Shown here: piece after piece, positions 6,705-8,750 of the stretch
Position numbering within the stretch: position 1 is the first letter of the stretch
Layout: the number at the start of each line of letters is the position of its first letter
NCBI GenBank assembly: GCA_958420075.1
Contig: CATZIM010000058.1
Location: forward strand, 1-8,750
Direction of reading: 5' to 3'
Origin: an uncultured Clostridia bacterium
Lineage (GTDB): Bacteria; Bacillota; Clostridia; Lachnospirales; Anaerotignaceae
Length of the DNA stretch: 8,750 bases
Translations under genes and position numbers: made by a program
The notes under the pieces: generated by a model
What the model saw: only the letters and a program-made list of their open reading frames with translations
What the model was told of the DNA's origin: nothing
The model's database searches: none

Positions 6705-6878
6705 TTAATTGCCTTTGCTGCTCAATGGATTGCTGCGTTCTTCCCAAAAGATGTTGTTGTCTGGTTCCGCTTTACCGCTGTCACTGTAATGGGCATTCTG
6801 ACGAATTTGATATAAATCATTTCCGGAAACAGTGTCTTTGGGTGTCTTTTTGTGTTGTTGATATTTCTTTTTTGTCAT
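6705..6878 (-). CDS. Small hypothetical protein, 57 residues
   Basis: An unrecognised minus-strand gene below usual length cut-offs. ATG at 6878 is preceded by AGAGGTG (plus positions 6886-6892) at 7 nt spacing, and it ends in TAA at 6705. The protein starts MTKKKYQQHKKTPKD, continues with SGNDLYQIRQNAHYSDSGK and ends SNPLSSKGN. It is hydrophilic, with a lysine-rich N-terminus and an acidic middle (AEPDNNIFWEE). There is no cysteine, signal peptide or membrane segment, so it is likely cytosolic. Codon use resembles the neighbours (AAA, GAA, CAG, GGC/GGT). It converges with the MBL gene and diverges from htrA, sharing a 209-bp intergenic region. I found no clear promoter. The overlapping plus-strand frame at 6668-6967 has no ribosome binding site and an improbable Cys/Phe-rich composition. 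A small acid-soluble spore protein or regulator is conceivable, but nothing shows it. Confidence 0.68.
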   Translation of the reverse strand: MTKKKYQQHKKTPKDTVSGNDLYQIRQNAHYSDSGKAEPDNNIFWEERSNPLSSKGN

Positions 6879-6969
6879 TTTGTATCACCTCTTTCTATAT
6901 TGTTTGCTATGGTACCTCTTTTTATAAAGGAAAGTATTTGGAATTTTTCAGCAAAAAAAGAACATAAAA

Positions 6970-7013
6970 TGTTTAAGCTTTGTTTATGTCATGTTCATAT
7001 TTTGTTCAAATTA
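6970..7013 (+). promoter_or_regulatory. Four tandem TGTTYA boxes at 11-bp period upstream of htrA
   Basis: TGTTTA at 6970, TGTTTA at 6981, TGTTCA at 6992 and TGTTCA at 7003 are each separated by exactly 5 bp, so units repeat every 11 bp, about one helical turn. A -10-like TAGAAT follows at 7015-7020, and the third box occupies the expected -35 position (6992-6997, 17-bp spacing). This layout is typical of head-to-tail binding by OmpR/PhoB-family response regulators that substitute for a weak -35. Bacillus subtilis htrA genes are controlled by such a regulator (CssR), but the box sequence here is not claimed to match CssR. The array also lies 92 bp upstream of the divergent small gene. Confidence 0.62.
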
Positions 7014-7036
7014 GTAGAATATACTAATTACAACAA
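7002..7036. repeat. 35-bp imperfect inverted repeat over the htrA promoter
   Basis: Two 15-nt arms (7002-7016 and 7022-7036) match at 13 of 15 positions around a 5-bp centre, GAATA. Outer blocks are TTGTT/AACAA and inner blocks are AATTAGTA/TACTAATT; the only mismatches are the two positions between blocks. It covers the -10 TAGAAT (7015-7020) and the likely start region, so a bound dimer would block transcription. No U tract follows, so it is not an intrinsic terminator. If transcribed it would form a hairpin in the leader. Confidence 0.6.
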
Positions 7037-7087
7037 AGAAAATAAAGAAAGCAAAAAGCGATTCAGATATAACAGGAGGAATGAGAT

Positions 7088-8659
7088 ATGTATAATCCAA
7101 ATGAAGATAAAAGGGAAAATGAAAACAACATGGAGCCCATCCATGGATATGGTGAAAATGGACACGAAGAAAAAGTGTTCAACGAAAATGAATACAGCGA
7201 AAATACATCCAATGCATACGAATCCAAAGATGTAGAACAGAATGCAGCAGAGGATGCAAAAGTGGAAGAAGTAAAAAGTGAACAGTCCCAGCAGACATAT
7301 CACAGTGAAACATTGCGGGACTACACACCGGAAGATGCACAGCCTATGTGTTTTGAATCTGAAACAGCAGAAAAAGCAGACAGCACAGAGAATATGCATC
7401 AGGAATCTGTGGGAGAAGAAAGAACAGAAGAATCTGTTCATGCAGCTGGTCCCAGAGAAGAACGCAGAAAACAGGAAAAAAACAAAAATTGCTATGCAGA
7501 ACATGTGAAAAAACACAGCAAGAAGAAAAACAGTGGTTGGGCAAAACTCATTGCAGGCTGTCTGATTATTGGTCTGGCAGGTGGTACCGGTATTGGCGCA
7601 GGCTATGGCGTAGTAGAACAGCATTATGAAAATGCAGGTGGCAGTACAGTAACATCATCCGGTACCATGAACGTGGAAAAGACAGCAACCGGAACAGGAA
7701 TGTCTACTATTGATGTAGTACGTGCCGTAAAACCTTCCGTTGTAAGTATCACTACAAAAATTGAAGGTGTAACTTCTTATTATGGTGCTTTCAGTGTGCC
7801 TTATGAAGGCGAAGGCGCCGGCAGCGGTGTTATCTTCTACTCCGATGACGATAAAATTGCTATCGTAACAAATAACCACGTTATTGAAGATGCTACAGAA
7901 GTATATGCTACCATCAATGATACAACAAGCGTACAGGCAAAAGTCGTTGGTACAAAGAGCGATTCTGACCTGGCTGTACTGACCATCTCCTGGGATGATC
8001 TGAGAGCAGCCGGCATTGATGAAGTAACAGTGGCAACATTCGGCGATTCCGATAATCTGGAAGTCGGTGAAAGCGTCATTGCCATCGGTAATGCTATGGG
8101 CCTTGGACTTTCCGCAACAGATGGTATTGTCAGCGTGAAAAATCAGACCATCAGTGTGGATAACAACACATTGAATGTAATTCAGACAAGTGCAGCCATC
8201 AACAGTGGTAACAGTGGCGGCGCTCTGGTAAACAGCCGTGGTGAAGTAATTGGGATCAACACAGCAAAATACAATTCTTCTATGGCAGAAGGCATGGGTT
8301 ACGCAATTCCAAGCAATGAGGTTATTTCTGTAGCACAGGATCTGCTGGAAGACGGTACTGTAACTACACCTTATATCGGCATCATGGGCACAAGCATTAC
8401 CTCTGAAAATGCTTCTTTGTATAAACTGCCTGTAGGTGCGCTGATTGTAGAAGTAACAGAAGGCGGTCCTGCGGAACAGGCTGGTATCCAGGCAGGGGAT
8501 ATCATCACAGAATTCAATGGAAAAACAGTTATGGACATGGATTCTTTGTCTGAATTAGTAAAAGAAACAGAAATTGGTCAGACTGTTTCTGTTCACGTCA
8601 TCCGTAACGGAGAAAAAGGCATGGATTTACAGCTGACGATCCAGGATAAAAACGCATAA
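7088..8659 (+). CDS. htrA: Membrane-anchored HtrA/DegP-type serine protease with one PDZ domain
   Basis: A 523-residue S1C-family protease that degrades or manages misfolded extracytoplasmic proteins. Residues 1 to about 148 are a hydrophilic, Glu/Asn/Lys/Ser-rich cytoplasmic region without a recognised domain, ending in a basic stretch (KKHSKKK). A single transmembrane segment spans about 152-176 (KLIAGCLIIGLAGGTGIGAG), placing the protease outside. The trypsin-like domain at about 205-420 has the complete triad: H264 in TNNHVI, D294 in SDLAVL and S376 in NSGNSGGAL. A single PDZ domain lies at about 427-518 (PYIGIMG, PAEQAGIQAGDII). ATG 7088 follows AGGAGGA (7074-7080) at 7 nt; an ATG at 7081 abuts that site and is out of position. 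The cytoplasmic extension is long compared with Bacillus HtrA proteins. It is probably stress-controlled, given the promoter repeats, and appears monocistronic, with a terminator immediately downstream. Confidence 0.95.
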   Translation: MYNPNEDKRENENNMEPIHGYGENGHEEKVFNENEYSENTSNAYESKDVEQNAAEDAKVEEVKSEQSQQTYHSETLRDYTPEDAQPMCFESETAEKADSTENMHQESVGEERTEESVHAAGPREERRKQEKNKNCYAEHVKKHSKKKNSGWAKLIAGCLIIGLAGGTGIGAGYGVVEQHYENAGGSTVTSSGTMNVEKTATGTGMSTIDVVRAVKPSVVSITTKIEGVTSYYGAFSVPYEGEGAGSGVIFYSDDDKIAIVTNNHVIEDATEVYATINDTTSVQAKVVGTKSDSDLAVLTISWDDLRAAGIDEVTVATFGDSDNLEVGESVIAIGNAMGLGLSATDGIVSVKNQTISVDNNTLNVIQTSAAINSGNSGGALVNSRGEVIGINTAKYNSSMAEGMGYAIPSNEVISVAQDLLEDGTVTTPYIGIMGTSITSENASLYKLPVGALIVEVTEGGPAEQAGIQAGDIITEFNGKTVMDMDSLSELVKETEIGQTVSVHVIRNGEKGMDLQLTIQDKNA

Positions 8660-8686
8660 AGCTATTGCAAGCTTTTTATATAGATA

Positions 8687-8724
8687 AAAGGGCAGATGCA
8701 GAAGCATCTGCCCTTTGTGGTTTT
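8687..8724 (+). terminator. Intrinsic terminator after htrA
   Basis: A 13-bp perfect stem (8687-8699 with 8704-8716) closed by an AGAA loop, followed by an imperfect U tract (TTTGTGGTTTT, 8714-8724). A shorter hairpin, AAAGCT/AGCTTT (8658-8675), overlapping the stop codon and running into T5, precedes it, so two hairpins stand in tandem. No gene start with a ribosome binding site is visible in the last 26 bases. Confidence 0.82.
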
Positions 8725-8750
8725 ATGAAAAACGGCGGAATTTTTACAAA

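Noticed and set aside
6668..6967. Plus-strand 99-codon frame over the small minus-strand gene
   Set aside because: No ribosome binding site, very high Cys/Phe content, and the opposite strand has a better-supported gene.
7028..7624. Minus-strand frame with many Phe and Cys residues that could look like a membrane protein
   Set aside because: It is the reverse of the Glu/Lys/Asn-rich N-terminal region of HtrA; TTC/TTT runs arise from GAA/AAA codons, and no start signal is seen.
8725..8750. ATG at 8725 as the start of another gene
   Set aside because: No ribosome binding site, it lies in the terminator's trailing sequence, and only 26 bases are visible.

Overview
The window looks like chromosomal DNA of an anaerobic Firmicute of class Clostridia, probably near Lachnospiraceae or Anaerotignaceae; genus cannot be set from sequence alone. 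The main reasons are the SCIFF (six cysteines in forty-five residues) peptide and maturase pair, which is close to a signature of Clostridia, strong AGGAGG-type ribosome binding sites, a TTG start, sigma-A-type promoters, U-rich intrinsic terminators and a secreted protein with a copper-amine-oxidase-type stalk domain. I see no insertion sequences, phage genes, CRISPR, tRNA or rRNA.

Layout from left to right. (1) 14-1569, + strand: a HAD-superfamily phosphatase/phosphomutase-like gene overlapping by ATGA a ketopantoate reductase-like gene, closed by a terminator. (2) 1641-3101, +: a promoter and a short-form Orn/Lys/Arg decarboxylase-family PLP enzyme. (3) 3124-4896, +: the SCIFF ranthipeptide locus. 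It has a consensus-like promoter, the 46-residue precursor scfA, a strong intrinsic terminator, the radical SAM/SPASM maturase scfB and a second terminator. (4) 4933-6599, +: two possible promoters, a secreted three-domain protein (stalk, ComEC-type metallo-beta-lactamase fold, Ada-type four-cysteine module) and a terminator. (5) 6705-6878, - strand: a previously overlooked 57-codon gene with a good ribosome binding site and no recognised family. (6) 6970-8724, +: an array of four TGTTYA boxes at an exact 11-bp period and an overlapping 35-bp imperfect inverted repeat at the promoter of a membrane-anchored HtrA-type serine protease with a long acidic cytoplasmic extension, then a terminator.

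The genes appear to be mostly independent transcription units, since each carries its own promoter and/or terminator. The one clear system is scfA-scfB: a ribosomally made peptide whose cysteines are crosslinked by its radical SAM partner. A terminator between them would give more precursor than enzyme. No peptidase or exporter for the peptide lies in the window. The htrA gene has the architecture of a cell-envelope stress gene under a tandem-binding response regulator.

The points most worth following are the htrA control region, the overlooked small gene, Gly37 of the SCIFF core (where I recall Thr being the crosslink acceptor in the studied clostridial homologue), and the secreted ComEC-like protein.
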